A stretch of 64,000 bases of DNA from JAEKNW01 sp963678375 (GCA_963678375.2 OY782831.1:1860001-1924000), one strand, 5' to 3'. Counted from the first letter of the stretch, positions 43,465 through 52,956 are shown. The notes: generated by a model not told the origin, from the sequence alone. Program-made: numbers and translations.

Positions 43465-44466
43465 TTAGTCACCTAAAGTAGCAACCATAACAGCTTTAAT
43501 AGTGTGCATTCTGTTTTCAGCTTCATCAAAGACAACTGAATTTTCAGATTCAAAAACTTCATTAGAAACTTCTTGAGAATCGATACCATACTTTTCAAAT
43601 ACTTCTTTACCGACAGTAGTATTTAAGTCATGGAAAGCAGGTAAACAGTGCATGAAGATAGTTTCTTTTTTACCAGTCATATCCATCATAGCTTTATTAA
43701 CTTGGAAAGGTTTAAGAAGGTTAATTCTTTGTTCCCAAACTTCAGCAGCTTCACCCATAGATACCCAAACATCAGTGTAAATAGCATCAGCATCTTTAAC
43801 ACCAGCAGGGATATCTTCAGTAAGAGTAATTTTTGCACCAGTTTCTTTAGCTATTTCATTACATTTAGCAACTAATTCATCAGTTGGGAAAAGTGATTTA
43901 GGAGCAACAATTCTGAAATCCATACCCATTTTAGCAGCACCAATCATGAGTGAATTACCCATATTATTTCTACCATCACCAACATAAGTGAAAACAACTT
44001 CATTAAGAGGTTTTTTGATATGTTCTTGGATAGTAAGTAAGTCAGCAAGAATTTGTGTTGGATGATATTCAGTAGTAAGACCATTCCAAACAGGAACACC
44101 AGCATATTCAGCTAATTCTTCAACAACTGATTGGCCGAAACCTCTGTATTCAATACCATCATACATTCTGCCTAAAACACGAGCTGTGTCAGCCATAGAT
44201 TCTTTATGGCCAATCTGAGAGCCTGAAGGTCCTAAATAAGTTACGTGAGCTCCTTGGTCATAAGCAGCAACTTCAAAAGCACAGCGTGTTCTGGTTGATG
44301 ATTTCTCAAAGATAAGAGCAATGTTTTTACCTTTAAGTCTTGCTTGTTCTGTTCCAGTATATTTAGCTCTCTTTAAATCTCTTGCTAAGTCTAACAGGTA
44401 ATTGATTTCTTTTGGTGTGAAATCAAGTAATGTGAGGAAATGTCTGTTTCTTAAATTAAAAGCCAT
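43465..44466 (-). CDS. argF: Ornithine carbamoyltransferase
   Basis: 333 residues, the standard length. The carbamoyl phosphate motif is S56-TRTR in FEKSSTRTRCAFE. GHKESMADTARVLGRM, NGLTTEYHPTQ, SMGE and HCLPAFHD (near residue 272) complete the active site and ornithine loop. It exchanges carbamoyl phosphate with ornithine and citrulline. No arcA, arcC or other arginine genes are beside it, so I cannot tell biosynthesis from arginine or citrulline fermentation; the long form with FGQSVVEELAEYAGV resembles the ArcB/ArgI branch. AAGGAG precedes the ATG. Confidence 0.96.
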   Translation of the reverse strand: MAFNLRNRHFLTLLDFTPKEINYLLDLARDLKRAKYTGTEQARLKGKNIALIFEKSSTRTRCAFEVAAYDQGAHVTYLGPSGSQIGHKESMADTARVLGRMYDGIEYRGFGQSVVEELAEYAGVPVWNGLTTEYHPTQILADLLTIQEHIKKPLNEVVFTYVGDGRNNMGNSLMIGAAKMGMDFRIVAPKSLFPTDELVAKCNEIAKETGAKITLTEDIPAGVKDADAIYTDVWVSMGEAAEVWEQRINLLKPFQVNKAMMDMTGKKETIFMHCLPAFHDLNTTVGKEVFEKYGIDSQEVSNEVFESENSVVFDEAENRMHTIKAVMVATLGD

Positions 44467-44548
44467 AATTAACTCCTTAAATATATATTTTTCTAATTAC
44501 CAAAAAATAGTAAGTAAAATTTATAGCAAGGAAATTTTTAATTCTCTC

Positions 44549-46312
44549 TTAGTTCAGGAAATTCCAAGACATCAAGACAGTGATAGATTGAGGGATAGTT
44601 CTATATCCAGCAATAACTTGTTCATCAAGAATATTCTTCCAATAAAGATTAATTTCAAAGAGTTTGCTAATTTGGAAACCAAGATATAAATCTAAGAGGG
44701 AAGTTTCGGGATGAAGAAGTTCTTTTGTATCGTCGAATGCTAAGTAAGCATCAAAGAAATGGTAAGAAGCTCCAACTTTAATATAGTTATTGTGGTTAAC
44801 ATCCCTAGCAATTTCAAATGAATTTGTTAGATTTGCTTTTGGTAGGTAATGAATATTTTTATTATCATATACTTGATAGAATCTCATTTTTGATGATATC
44901 TTAAAGGCGTATTTTCCATAAGTTCGGTTGATTTTACCTTGAAACTCAGTTTTGAAGGCTTGAAAATCTTGTTTATATAAAGTGTTTAGGAGTTTAGTCT
45001 CAATAATCGAGTTCCCAAGAGCTAAAGCAAGATTAAGAGATTTAGATGTATATTTCAAAGATAAACCACTGTTATTCTTTTCATTAAGAAAGTAGATAGG
45101 CATACTTAGTTCTTGGCCAGTATCAGGGTCAATACCAGGGGAATATCCTTTGATAAGGTCCTTTTTCTGGAGGCTTTCTTTAAAGTCAGTAAAAGCGTTC
45201 AAAGATATATTCTCTTGAAGCTTATAGTTAATTTCAGATTTAGTTAGCAACTGATAAGGATATGTAAGTAGAAGTCTATTATCAAGATTAATCTTATCAT
45301 AAAATGATTTTAGAGAAAGATCAAGTAAATGGTCAATATCAGAAGAGAGTGCATTTATTTCTTGGTTATAGAAGTCTGTTTTACCAAAAAATGCTTCGTA
45401 GTTAAAGTTTGCTTGCCAGTGATCAGACCTTAAATCTTTATTCATGAGAATTTGTAACTTATTTTGCTCTAAAGTATTATCAGTAATTCCTTTATAAGTT
45501 TCAGAAAAATACTTGAGACCGAAATTGATAATATCATTCTTATAAAGAGCGGACAAGCTCTGACTATTATCTTCAAAGATAGCAGTTTTTAGCATAAAAG
45601 CTGGGGAGAGTCTATGAGAAGGACCTTCGTAAGCAATTGAATTGAAAGCAATATCTAAACTAGAATTAGAATAAGGAATAATAAGATTAGCAGAAGTGTT
45701 GGAAGCTAACTCAGACCCATAAAAGAAGTCTCCTTTAACAAAGTTCATGCGAAAATCTAAATTAAATCTATCTAAAAATTCATTCTTCTTTAGGGCAAAA
45801 TAACCTGTTGCTAAATCATAATCTCCAGTAGATGCCACAACTTCAATTGCGGTAACTGGGAGATTATAATAGTCTTTAGTTAAATCAATAAAATAATCAG
45901 CTTGAGATTCTTGATAGAATCTATTATAATTTTGCAGTTTTAGGTAACTTGGATAGAGAGAATTAAGTTCTGTAAAGTTATCTCTTCTAATATGATAATT
46001 ATCACTTACTAAGCCAAAAAGATGTCCTTGAATAGACCAGTATAATTTTTTATTCTCATCTGCAATAAAGTTTTTTCTGCTTTGAGTTTTATAATCTTCA
46101 ACCTTTGCGAAAAGGTCTAAATAGGCTGTTTTATCAATCTCTTTATCCACATTAGATAGAGAATCAATAATAGCTTGGAGACCAAGAGTATCGCTTGCTA
46201 CTTCTTGAACTCTTAATGTATCCTTATCTGTGGACAAGATATTTTCTTGAGCCCAAGTATGATATATAGCAAAGATAAGAATGATAATAAGAAGATATAT
46301 TTTAAACTTCAT
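44549..46312 (-). CDS. Outer-membrane beta-barrel protein
   Basis: 587 residues. A signal peptide (MKFKIYLLIIILIFAIYHTWAQ) and a helical N-terminal region up to about residue 130 are followed by amphipathic strands to the end (FRMNFVKGDFFYGSELAS, YLGFQISKLFEINLYWKN, VLMSWNFLN). The end resembles TonB-dependent receptors (LDEQVIAGYRTIPQSITVLMSW), but the plug domain is absent. It lies 67 bases after the MlaF-like ATPase gene in the same direction, so it may be the last gene of the lipid transport operon and a partner in the outer membrane. I cannot assign a substrate. Confidence 0.72.
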   Translation of the reverse strand: MKFKIYLLIIILIFAIYHTWAQENILSTDKDTLRVQEVASDTLGLQAIIDSLSNVDKEIDKTAYLDLFAKVEDYKTQSRKNFIADENKKLYWSIQGHLFGLVSDNYHIRRDNFTELNSLYPSYLKLQNYNRFYQESQADYFIDLTKDYYNLPVTAIEVVASTGDYDLATGYFALKKNEFLDRFNLDFRMNFVKGDFFYGSELASNTSANLIIPYSNSSLDIAFNSIAYEGPSHRLSPAFMLKTAIFEDNSQSLSALYKNDIINFGLKYFSETYKGITDNTLEQNKLQILMNKDLRSDHWQANFNYEAFFGKTDFYNQEINALSSDIDHLLDLSLKSFYDKINLDNRLLLTYPYQLLTKSEINYKLQENISLNAFTDFKESLQKKDLIKGYSPGIDPDTGQELSMPIYFLNEKNNSGLSLKYTSKSLNLALALGNSIIETKLLNTLYKQDFQAFKTEFQGKINRTYGKYAFKISSKMRFYQVYDNKNIHYLPKANLTNSFEIARDVNHNNYIKVGASYHFFDAYLAFDDTKELLHPETSLLDLYLGFQISKLFEINLYWKNILDEQVIAGYRTIPQSITVLMSWNFLN

Positions 46313-46379
46313 AAAAGAAATCCTTTTATATTAATTTGTTTCAATAAAATATAAAAGGATAAATCTAACAAGGAAAAAA

Positions 46380-47123
46380 TTAAAAGCTACCAATTTCAAA
46401 GAATTCTTCCACTTGTGGTATTCCAGATTTCTTAGCTTCCTCTAAGCTTCCATTAAAGAGGAGCTTTCCCTTATGTAGGTAAACTATTCTATCAGCGATT
46501 CTGTGAATTGATGCTAGCTCATGCGTAACAATTACCATAGACATATTTAGTTGGTTTTTGAGATTGATAATCAATTCATCTAAATTTGCACTGGTAACAG
46601 GGTCAAGTCCTGCTGAAGGCTCATCACAAAAGAGTATTTCTGGTTCAAGGGCTAAAGCTCTAGCCAAGGCAGCTCTTTTTTTCATTCCTCCAGATAGTTC
46701 TGATGGGGTAAGATATACTGCATGGTCTAGATTTACCAAATGTAATTTAGTTTTAATTATTCTATCTATAATCTCAGGAGTAAGATTGGTATGTTGCTCT
46801 AAAGGAATCGCAACATTATCATAGACCGATATTGAGTTGAGCAGGGCACCATTTTGGAAGAGCATACCAGTTCTTTTTAAGATTTCATTAAAATCTTCTT
46901 CATCAAGATTAGTTACATCTTGGTTAAAAATCTCAACCTTTCCAGAGTAAGGTTGGTACATTCTTAATATATTTTTAAGGAGAGTTGTTTTACCGCAACC
47001 ACTTGTACCTAAGATAACAGTAACTTCACCTTTATACATTTCAACTGAAATCCCATCGAGAACAGTCTTTTCACCATATTTGGCTATGAGATCGGTAGTT
47101 TTTATTATTATATCTTTTTTCAT
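46380..47123 (-). CDS. mlaF: MlaF-like ABC ATPase of an MCE lipid transporter
   Basis: 247 residues. Walker A LGTSGCGKTT (38-47), the signature PSELSGGMKKRAALARA and Walker B LFCDEPSAGLDP have the exact style of MlaF/MkI ATPases (GMKKR instead of GQQQR). Three bases separate it from the mlaE-like gene. It powers movement of phospholipids between the membranes together with MlaE and MlaD. Direction (import or export) is not readable from sequence. Confidence 0.93.
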   Translation of the reverse strand: MKKDIIIKTTDLIAKYGEKTVLDGISVEMYKGEVTVILGTSGCGKTTLLKNILRMYQPYSGKVEIFNQDVTNLDEEDFNEILKRTGMLFQNGALLNSISVYDNVAIPLEQHTNLTPEIIDRIIKTKLHLVNLDHAVYLTPSELSGGMKKRAALARALALEPEILFCDEPSAGLDPVTSANLDELIINLKNQLNMSMVIVTHELASIHRIADRIVYLHKGKLLFNGSLEEAKKSGIPQVEEFFEIGSF

Positions 47124-47126
47124 AAT

Positions 47127-48203
47127 TTATAAGTAGATTAAACTAAATGCTGCATCTGCCAAGATTACAGCAAAGATTGAAGTAACAACTGAGCTGGTGG
47201 TTGCTTTACCAACCCCTTCAGCTCCCCCAGTAACTTTCATACCGTAGTATGCTCCAATAATTACTATCAGCCAAGAGAAACAGATAGTTTTAATTAAGGT
47301 TATGATGATATCTTTGGTTGCTAAAATGTTTATAGATCTTGAAATATAAACTTCTAAGGCAACATCCAAAAAGCCAACTGATATCATTAAACCTGCTCCC
47401 ATAGATATAAGAACTGAAAAAGCAACAAGTATAGGCATTGTAAGAGTTATAGCATGAAATTTAGGTACAATGACATATTTAATAGGGTTAAGCGCCATCA
47501 TCTTTAAAGCGTCTAATTCTTCAGTAACCTTCATTGTTGCTATTTCAGATGCAATAGCCGAACCTGATCTACCTGCGATTATTATAGCAGTTATTAGTGG
47601 TCCCATTTCTCTCACAATGGAAATACTCAGAAGATCAGCAATATATACATTAGCTCCAAATTTCTGCAGTTGAAAACCTGATTGCAAAGTTAAAATAAAG
47701 CCAATAACAAAAGAGAGAAGTGCAACAATCGGTAAGGCATCTAGTCCAATTGCAACTGCTTGTTCAGTGACTGCTCCCTTGCGTCTCCCTTTTCTATTAA
47801 TAAGACCACTTATACTCCACCAAATTGTATCTGATGCTAGGTATAAACCATCTACAAGTTGTTTTATTAGGGATAAAAGGCTATCACCAGCTTTAACAAA
47901 GATGTTATCCTCTTTTGGCTTTTCAGGACTTTCACCCTTAACCGTAGAGAAAATCTCAATAGTTTTCATAATTGATTTATCACCAGCTATTAGGGCATCA
48001 TTAGCTAACTGTTGCCTATCAAGTATAGTCTCAATAAGTGAAACACCAGCACCATCGATTTCTTTTACTTGGCTCAAATCTAGTTTATTAATTTGGGATT
48101 TTGCATAGTTTCTATCATAATCTTTCAATAGATTAGTGATATTGGCAATTACTATTTCGCCATATAAGTAGAGAGTTTTGTCTTTAACTTTTATTTCTGT
48201 CAT
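47127..48203 (-). CDS. mlaE: MlaE-like permease with N-terminal STAS domain
   Basis: 358 residues. Residues 1-90 form a STAS-like domain (TLYLYGEIVIANITNLL, LDLSQVKEIDGAGVSLIETI); residues about 120-358 are the MlaE permease (LSFVIGFILTLQSGFQLQKFGA, VREMGPLITAIIIAGRSGSAIASEIATMKV, EELDALKMMALNP). In E. coli the STAS protein (MlaB) is separate, so here the two are fused, a layout also known in other phyla. It forms the membrane core of the MCE transporter. Confidence 0.94.
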   Translation of the reverse strand: MTEIKVKDKTLYLYGEIVIANITNLLKDYDRNYAKSQINKLDLSQVKEIDGAGVSLIETILDRQQLANDALIAGDKSIMKTIEIFSTVKGESPEKPKEDNIFVKAGDSLLSLIKQLVDGLYLASDTIWWSISGLINRKGRRKGAVTEQAVAIGLDALPIVALLSFVIGFILTLQSGFQLQKFGANVYIADLLSISIVREMGPLITAIIIAGRSGSAIASEIATMKVTEELDALKMMALNPIKYVIVPKFHAITLTMPILVAFSVLISMGAGLMISVGFLDVALEVYISRSINILATKDIIITLIKTICFSWLIVIIGAYYGMKVTGGAEGVGKATTSSVVTSIFAVILADAAFSLIYL

Positions 48204-48209
48204 AATCTT

Positions 48210-50330
48210 TTAGAAGAAGTAGGATAATCTGATAAACGAGCTAGTTTTATAAACAAAATAGTCTTTAATATTCTCATTATAATTTACATCAAATCTGAAA
48301 TCCCAAGAAACATTTCTGATGAGTTTGATATTGAAGACGTTAACAAACTCAAAAGTTGGATTTTCCTCACCTTGTAGAGGAATTAGTAGGTCAGCAGTAG
48401 ATGACCAACTAAGTCTAACCTGGGGAATGTTAACATTTGCAACAATAGAGGTCGCAACACCTTTTGTGGAAGTATCATCTAACCTTTTATAAGTTCTATA
48501 TCCACTTGTTGCATCATCACCATCATAGACAAGAACATCGCTATTATAGGTCTGCAACCAGCCTAAACCAGCTCTAAAATTAATGTTACCATACTTACCA
48601 TTATTAATTCTATAGTTGAGACCAATATCTTCTTTAAGAGTAAGAGGGAAGATAGGATTTTGGGTTTTGATTCTATCATTATTAAAGAGAGTATCAACGA
48701 TAGTTGCATTTTCATCTTTTATAATATAATTTACATCTGTAGAAAAGTAAGTATGTTTAGGGAAGAAATGAGAATTTGTATCAAATCTTCCATAAAAACC
48801 TAACTGGTTCCAAATGTTGTAGATAAGTGTGTTATTAAATCTGAAATCATCAACAGATATTTTTAAATCTTGTTCTGATTCTTTATTGAAGCCAAGCTCC
48901 CAGTCAATTCTACCTTCATAATCTATATTATCTCTTTGATAGTACATTTTTCTGTCAAACTGACTACTCATAGTTAAATTTTCATCAAAAGAATCTTCTT
49001 CATCTTCATTATTAACATTAATATTGAAGTTTAGATGGAAAGCATTTTGGGTTGACCAGAAAGTTTTAAGGAGATTATCGGTTTCTTGCGGGTGTATACC
49101 TGCTCCTAGCAGTTTTCCATTAGCTCCAGCAGGATCAACAACAATCGTTAGATTATAATGCTTATTAGGTTCTAAATCTATAGTAGTAAAATCCACATAA
49201 GTTGAAAAAGATGCACCATCAATAGTGATGAAATAGCGACCTGCTTCAAGAATCCAAACTCTATTTTCTTCACCAGCTTCATCAGCAGCAGAAAAATCAA
49301 AACCAACAGCCTCATTAGATTCACCTTCATAAATATCATAATTCATTCTTACTTTGTTTTTACTGGAATCAATAATATTGATTATTAGAGAAGACCAATT
49401 TGGAGTAACAATTGTTCTATATTTAGGTTTAATCTCAATAGGATATGGTATTTCCCTTTCTTGACCTTGACCTAGATAAAGTGTGTATTTACCAACTGGT
49501 AAGGTAATTATCTCACCCATAGAGATGATAGTATCAAAAGATGTATCATTACTTTTAACTAGAACTTTAGGAGCATTTGAAGAGCTAGATAGATTAGGGA
49601 CTGTTAATTCACCATAAGTATCTTCTATACCTTCAATAATAATAGATTTATAGATGTCATCATAATCAACAACTTCCATATTTAACTCAGGTATGGTAGT
49701 TTTACTTTCAACTCCATTATCAAAGTAATCTTTGGTTTTTATCAAGAAATTATCATATTCTTCAGCTATAATTTCGGAAAAAGTTTGAACAACTGAGCTC
49801 ATTCTAGAATCTAAGACTTGAACAGTTCTATTTGATCTATGAACAACAATAATACGTTGTTTGGCATTTCTGAGGTAAAAGTCAATTCTGACATGGGCAG
49901 AGACTTGGTCATTAGTATTAACTTTTTCGATATTTCCTACAAAAGAATCTATATAATAATCAGGTATCGAAGTAAATAAATCTCTTTGCGCACTTTCAAA
50001 AAAATTATACCTATTAGTTTTTTGTAATAATAACTGGGGAACAGCATTGTAGAGCTTATCTGCCCATAAGGAAGTTTCAGAATAAGAAATTGTATTGATT
50101 GAATTCTTCTCAACAATTTGATTTCTTTGGTATGAACGTGGTATTTGCGATTCTGTTATCTCCACAGTGTATGGATAAGGATTTGTCATTCTTAACTCTT
50201 CTTTATCTAAATGTGGAAAGTAGTCTAATATGTAGTGATTTACTTCCTTTACTTCTCTATTACTAGAACAACCAGTAAAGCTAGCGAAAACTATAATTAT
50301 CATAGATAATAAATAAATTATTTTTTTCAT
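48210..50330 (-). CDS. PqiC-like lipoprotein domain fused to an outer-membrane beta-barrel
   Basis: 706 residues. The N-terminal signal ends in IVFASFTGCSS, a lipobox. Residues about 25-205 resemble the ABC transport auxiliary lipoproteins (PqiC/DUF330 type): HYILDYFPHLDKEELRMTNP, then SYSETSLWADKLYNAVPQLL and RNAKQRIIVVHRSNRTVQVL. Residues 210-400 look like beta-sandwich modules of PEGA type (VGKYTLYLGQGQEREIPYPI). The last 280 residues are amphipathic strands ending LIRNVSWDFRFDV...SFIRLSYFF, a barrel with terminal phenylalanine. Genes for MlaD (10 bases upstream) and MlaE (6 bases downstream) enclose it, so it is probably the outer-membrane end of the lipid route. The domain reading is by eye. 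Confidence 0.7.
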   Translation of the reverse strand: MKKIIYLLSMIIIVFASFTGCSSNREVKEVNHYILDYFPHLDKEELRMTNPYPYTVEITESQIPRSYQRNQIVEKNSINTISYSETSLWADKLYNAVPQLLLQKTNRYNFFESAQRDLFTSIPDYYIDSFVGNIEKVNTNDQVSAHVRIDFYLRNAKQRIIVVHRSNRTVQVLDSRMSSVVQTFSEIIAEEYDNFLIKTKDYFDNGVESKTTIPELNMEVVDYDDIYKSIIIEGIEDTYGELTVPNLSSSSNAPKVLVKSNDTSFDTIISMGEIITLPVGKYTLYLGQGQEREIPYPIEIKPKYRTIVTPNWSSLIINIIDSSKNKVRMNYDIYEGESNEAVGFDFSAADEAGEENRVWILEAGRYFITIDGASFSTYVDFTTIDLEPNKHYNLTIVVDPAGANGKLLGAGIHPQETDNLLKTFWSTQNAFHLNFNINVNNEDEEDSFDENLTMSSQFDRKMYYQRDNIDYEGRIDWELGFNKESEQDLKISVDDFRFNNTLIYNIWNQLGFYGRFDTNSHFFPKHTYFSTDVNYIIKDENATIVDTLFNNDRIKTQNPIFPLTLKEDIGLNYRINNGKYGNINFRAGLGWLQTYNSDVLVYDGDDATSGYRTYKRLDDTSTKGVATSIVANVNIPQVRLSWSSTADLLIPLQGEENPTFEFVNVFNIKLIRNVSWDFRFDVNYNENIKDYFVYKTSSFIRLSYFF

Positions 50331-50340
50331 AGGTCCCCTC

Positions 50341-51300
50341 TTATTCTCCTCTTAACAAAATGGTTGGATTGTCATTAATCTGTTTAGAAAATTCATTTAA
50401 ATTTTCCATGGCTTCTCTTGCTGAATCTAATATTTCTAAAATATCCCTTCTAGAACGTACAACTGTATTATCAACAGTATTCATCATCGATTCAAGTCTC
50501 ACAATTGATGAGTTTAAACTGCTTGCAAGAACATCTAAATCTGCACCAGCTAAATCAGTTGAAATCGTATCTAGATTTGTTATTATATTATCAATTGACC
50601 CACTAGTCAATATCTTGTTCACGGAAGATATAGACTGGGTTGTAGCAGTTACTAAGGTATCTAATTTTGCATCAAGAACGTTAGTAAATTTAGCTACATC
50701 CCCTGATATGAGTTCAAGATTTCGCATTGTACCTTCTAGAGTAGAACGATTCTCAGTAAGAATGTTATCTAAGTTTGTTATAATTGAAGCCATTCTATCA
50801 ATGTTGTCTTGGTCAGCTAAGTTATTCAAACTTTTGATCAGGGCATCTAACTGTTCGGTAATAGATACTGCTTTATTAGTTATTGTACCAAAAAGTGATT
50901 TCTCAACCTCAATATATGATTGAGGTGATAATAATTTTGACTCATTTGTACCACCCTTAATCTCAATACTATTCAAACCTGTTATACCAACAGGGGAGAG
51001 AGAAGCTTTGGCATCACTCTTAATAGGAGTTCCACCTTTTATACTTATCGTAACAATAATCGAAGTTACATCCTCGGGGGAGATTACTATATCGTCTACC
51101 CTGCCAACTCCTATACCTTGATAATTAACTTTGCTACCAACATCTAATCCTCCAACAGATTCATCATGAAAATTGATGTAGTAGATATCACGTTGCTGGG
51201 ATAGATTTGCTCCCGCAATAACTGCAATAGTGATTATTATCAAAGAGAATCCAGTTATTAAAAAGACTCCAAGACGAAATTTTTGAGCTTTATTAGCCAT
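50341..51300 (-). CDS. mlaD: MlaD-like MCE domain protein
   Basis: 319 residues. One N-terminal membrane helix (LGVFLITGFSLIIITIAVIA) is followed by a single MCE domain at about residues 38-115 (GLDVGSKVNYQGIGVGRVDDI, PVGITGLNSIEIKGG) and a long helical region rich in regular hydrophobic spacing (LDNILTENRSTLEGTMRNLE, SLNSSIVRLESMMNTVDNTV), which could form a needle-like tube. MCE proteins hold lipids between the membranes. Its start overlaps the end of the PhzF-like gene by eight bases. Confidence 0.92.
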   Translation of the reverse strand: MANKAQKFRLGVFLITGFSLIIITIAVIAGANLSQQRDIYYINFHDESVGGLDVGSKVNYQGIGVGRVDDIVISPEDVTSIIVTISIKGGTPIKSDAKASLSPVGITGLNSIEIKGGTNESKLLSPQSYIEVEKSLFGTITNKAVSITEQLDALIKSLNNLADQDNIDRMASIITNLDNILTENRSTLEGTMRNLELISGDVAKFTNVLDAKLDTLVTATTQSISSVNKILTSGSIDNIITNLDTISTDLAGADLDVLASSLNSSIVRLESMMNTVDNTVVRSRRDILEILDSAREAMENLNEFSKQINDNPTILLRGE

Positions 51301-52105
51301 TTTTACCTACCATTAATTTACCTTCTAATATTATAATTGCTTGTCCCTCGATTGAGACACTTTCTATCTTATCTATTAATGTCATATTACCTCCCCGCTT
51401 AGATACCTGTTCTAACTCTATACTATCTCGGTTAAGAGCCTTAAACCAATATTCAGAGACAACTAGCCCTGCTGAGCCAGTTACTGGATCTTCAGGAATA
51501 CCTTCCCAGGGATCAAAAAACCTCATTTTTACTATATTCTCCTGATAATTACTAAGGATTAATCCTCGTATATTAGTTAAGAAATTATTTAAGGCAAATA
51601 TCTTTTCTAAATTAATTTCTATTTTTTTTAAATCAAGCTCATTTGAAACCAATAGAACTAAATAATTATTCTTTTCACTAAAGAAAATACTTCTCTCAAT
51701 AGGAAAGTTAAAGAAAGATTTTATTTCAGAATAGATATCAAATTTTACTAACTTATCCTTAGGGAATTTCATACTGATAAGGTCATCTTTTTTAGAACAA
51801 GTTAGTTTTCCATACTTAGTAATGAAGTTAACAGAATTAGCTTGAGGGTTTATGTATTCGAAATACATTTTTGCTGAAGCTAAAGTTGCATGACCACAAA
51901 GACCTACTTCTGTTTGGGGAGAAAACCACCTTAAAATTATGTCTCCTTCATCCTTTTTTAGAAGAAAAGCAGTCTCTGAAAATCCTATTTCACTGGCAAT
52001 ACTCTGCAATAACTTGTCAGAAAGCAAATTATCTAGCAAAACTACTGCAGCAGGGTTGCCCTTGAAAGGCTGATTAGTAAATGAATCCACATAATATATT
52101 TTCAT
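51293..52105 (-). CDS. PhzF family isomerase-like protein
   Basis: 270 residues. The PhzF/diaminopimelate epimerase fold shows at the N-terminus: YVDSFTNQPFKGNPAAVVLL, ASEIGFSETAFLL, LRWFSPQTEVGLCGHATLAS with the catalytic glutamate region, and EDPVTGSAGLVVSEYW near the C-terminus. Substrates of most members are unknown. It is the first gene of the MCE operon by position and overlap, though a functional link with lipid transport is not evident. Confidence 0.93.
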   Translation of the reverse strand: MKIYYVDSFTNQPFKGNPAAVVLLDNLLSDKLLQSIASEIGFSETAFLLKKDEGDIILRWFSPQTEVGLCGHATLASAKMYFEYINPQANSVNFITKYGKLTCSKKDDLISMKFPKDKLVKFDIYSEIKSFFNFPIERSIFFSEKNNYLVLLVSNELDLKKIEINLEKIFALNNFLTNIRGLILSNYQENIVKMRFFDPWEGIPEDPVTGSAGLVVSEYWFKALNRDSIELEQVSKRGGNMTLIDKIESVSIEGQAIIILEGKLMVGKNG

Positions 52106-52306
52106 AAATCAAATTATATCTTTGATGTTAATTAAGTCAAGTAATATGACTAATAAAAAGTTAAAATCTATTTTTACGTGTTTTCCAAAGAGGTTATAAT
52201 GAGAAACTTATATTTTTTTAACAAGCTATTTCATATAATAAATCTTGAAAGCCATTTTAGTAAACTAATACTTTAGTAAGAACTACCAAAAACTATCATT
52301 AAAGAA

Positions 52307-52364
52307 ATGCAGTAAATCTTATTCTCAATATAGAATATAGAATATAATATTAGATTTACTGCAT
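52307..52364. repeat. Foldback repeat, copy 4 (short, 58 bases)
   Basis: ATGCAGTAAATCT at the left end and its exact reverse complement AGATTTACTGCAT at the right end (13-base perfect inverted repeat) enclose 32 AT-rich bases. The ends match the GCAGTAGATCT ends of copies 1-3 except for one base. It lies in the gap between the PhzF-like gene and the small secreted protein gene. Confidence 0.7.
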
Positions 52365-52381
52365 AATAAGTCTCCAGTTTG

Positions 52382-52720
52382 TTATTCTATAGTTAGACTT
52401 GTAGATTTTTTCCCTCTTTTATTACATTCAATAGTAATTTTGATTTGGTCTCCCTGCATTAAGTCTGGTATTCGATAAATTAACCTACCGCCTTCTTTAC
52501 TTTCTTGTTTGGAAATTAGCTGTGAAATAATTTCTTTTTCATTTACTTCAATATCAATCTCATAAATAAAATGATCATCTGCATCTCTGACCTTATGTTC
52601 ATAATCAACAGTTAGTAGCTTAGTTTCATTATTAAAGCTTGCTGTAACGTCTTGGGCTGAATGGGCAAATAACCCACTCAATAAAATAGTAAACAGGGTA
52701 ACTAGTATTAATTTTTTCAT
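52382..52720 (-). CDS. Small secreted beta-sandwich protein
   Basis: 112 residues. A signal peptide (MKKLILVTLFTILLSGLFAHSAQ) is followed by a small all-beta domain (TASFNNETKLLTVDYEHKV, FIYEIDIEVNEKEI, IKITIECNKRGKKSTSLTI). It reminds me of the superoxide-reductase-like or SoxZ-like Ig folds often found beside small DUF4405 membrane proteins, but the metal ligands of superoxide reductase are not present. It starts one base after, and overlapping, the end of the membrane protein gene, so they form a pair. Confidence 0.55.
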   Translation of the reverse strand: MKKLILVTLFTILLSGLFAHSAQDVTASFNNETKLLTVDYEHKVRDADDHFIYEIDIEVNEKEIISQLISKQESKEGGRLIYRIPDLMQGDQIKITIECNKRGKKSTSLTIE

Positions 52721-52956
52721 TAATTTTCTCCTCTTTTTTTAAATATTTGTGATTTTATCCATTTCCAATTGAAGCTTATATGTAAAATAGCAAATAATGC
52801 AAATAAGATTCCTGCTGTTTCATGTATTTCTCCTACTATTTCATCACCATTTAAAGCTGACGGAATGAAGGCATATAGAAGGGCACTTGTGATTGCTGCA
52901 AGAAAAGCAAAAAAAAGTAGAATATTTATTACGATAAGAATTTTTTGTTTTTTCAT
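52720..52956 (-). CDS. DUF4405-like small membrane protein
   Basis: 78 residues with two membrane segments (ILIVINILLFFAFLAAITSALLYAFI and TAGILFALFAILHISFNWKWI). Histidines in EIHETAG and ILHISFNWKW have the position expected for heme ligands in the DUF4405/cytochrome b561-like group, an observation that needs profile support. It overlaps the secreted protein gene by one base. AAGGAGC precedes the ATG. Confidence 0.7.
   Translation of the reverse strand: MKKQKILIVINILLFFAFLAAITSALLYAFIPSALNGDEIVGEIHETAGILFALFAILHISFNWKWIKSQIFKKRGEN

Noticed and set aside
44402..44689. 95-residue plus-strand ORF bridging argF and the barrel gene
   Set aside because: It is antisense to both genes' ends and lacks a ribosome binding site and any family resemblance.
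50360..50923. 187-residue plus-strand ORF opposite the MlaD-like gene
   Set aside because: It is antisense to a clear MCE gene and shows no recognisable motif; serine-rich composition is expected from the antisense of that helical region.
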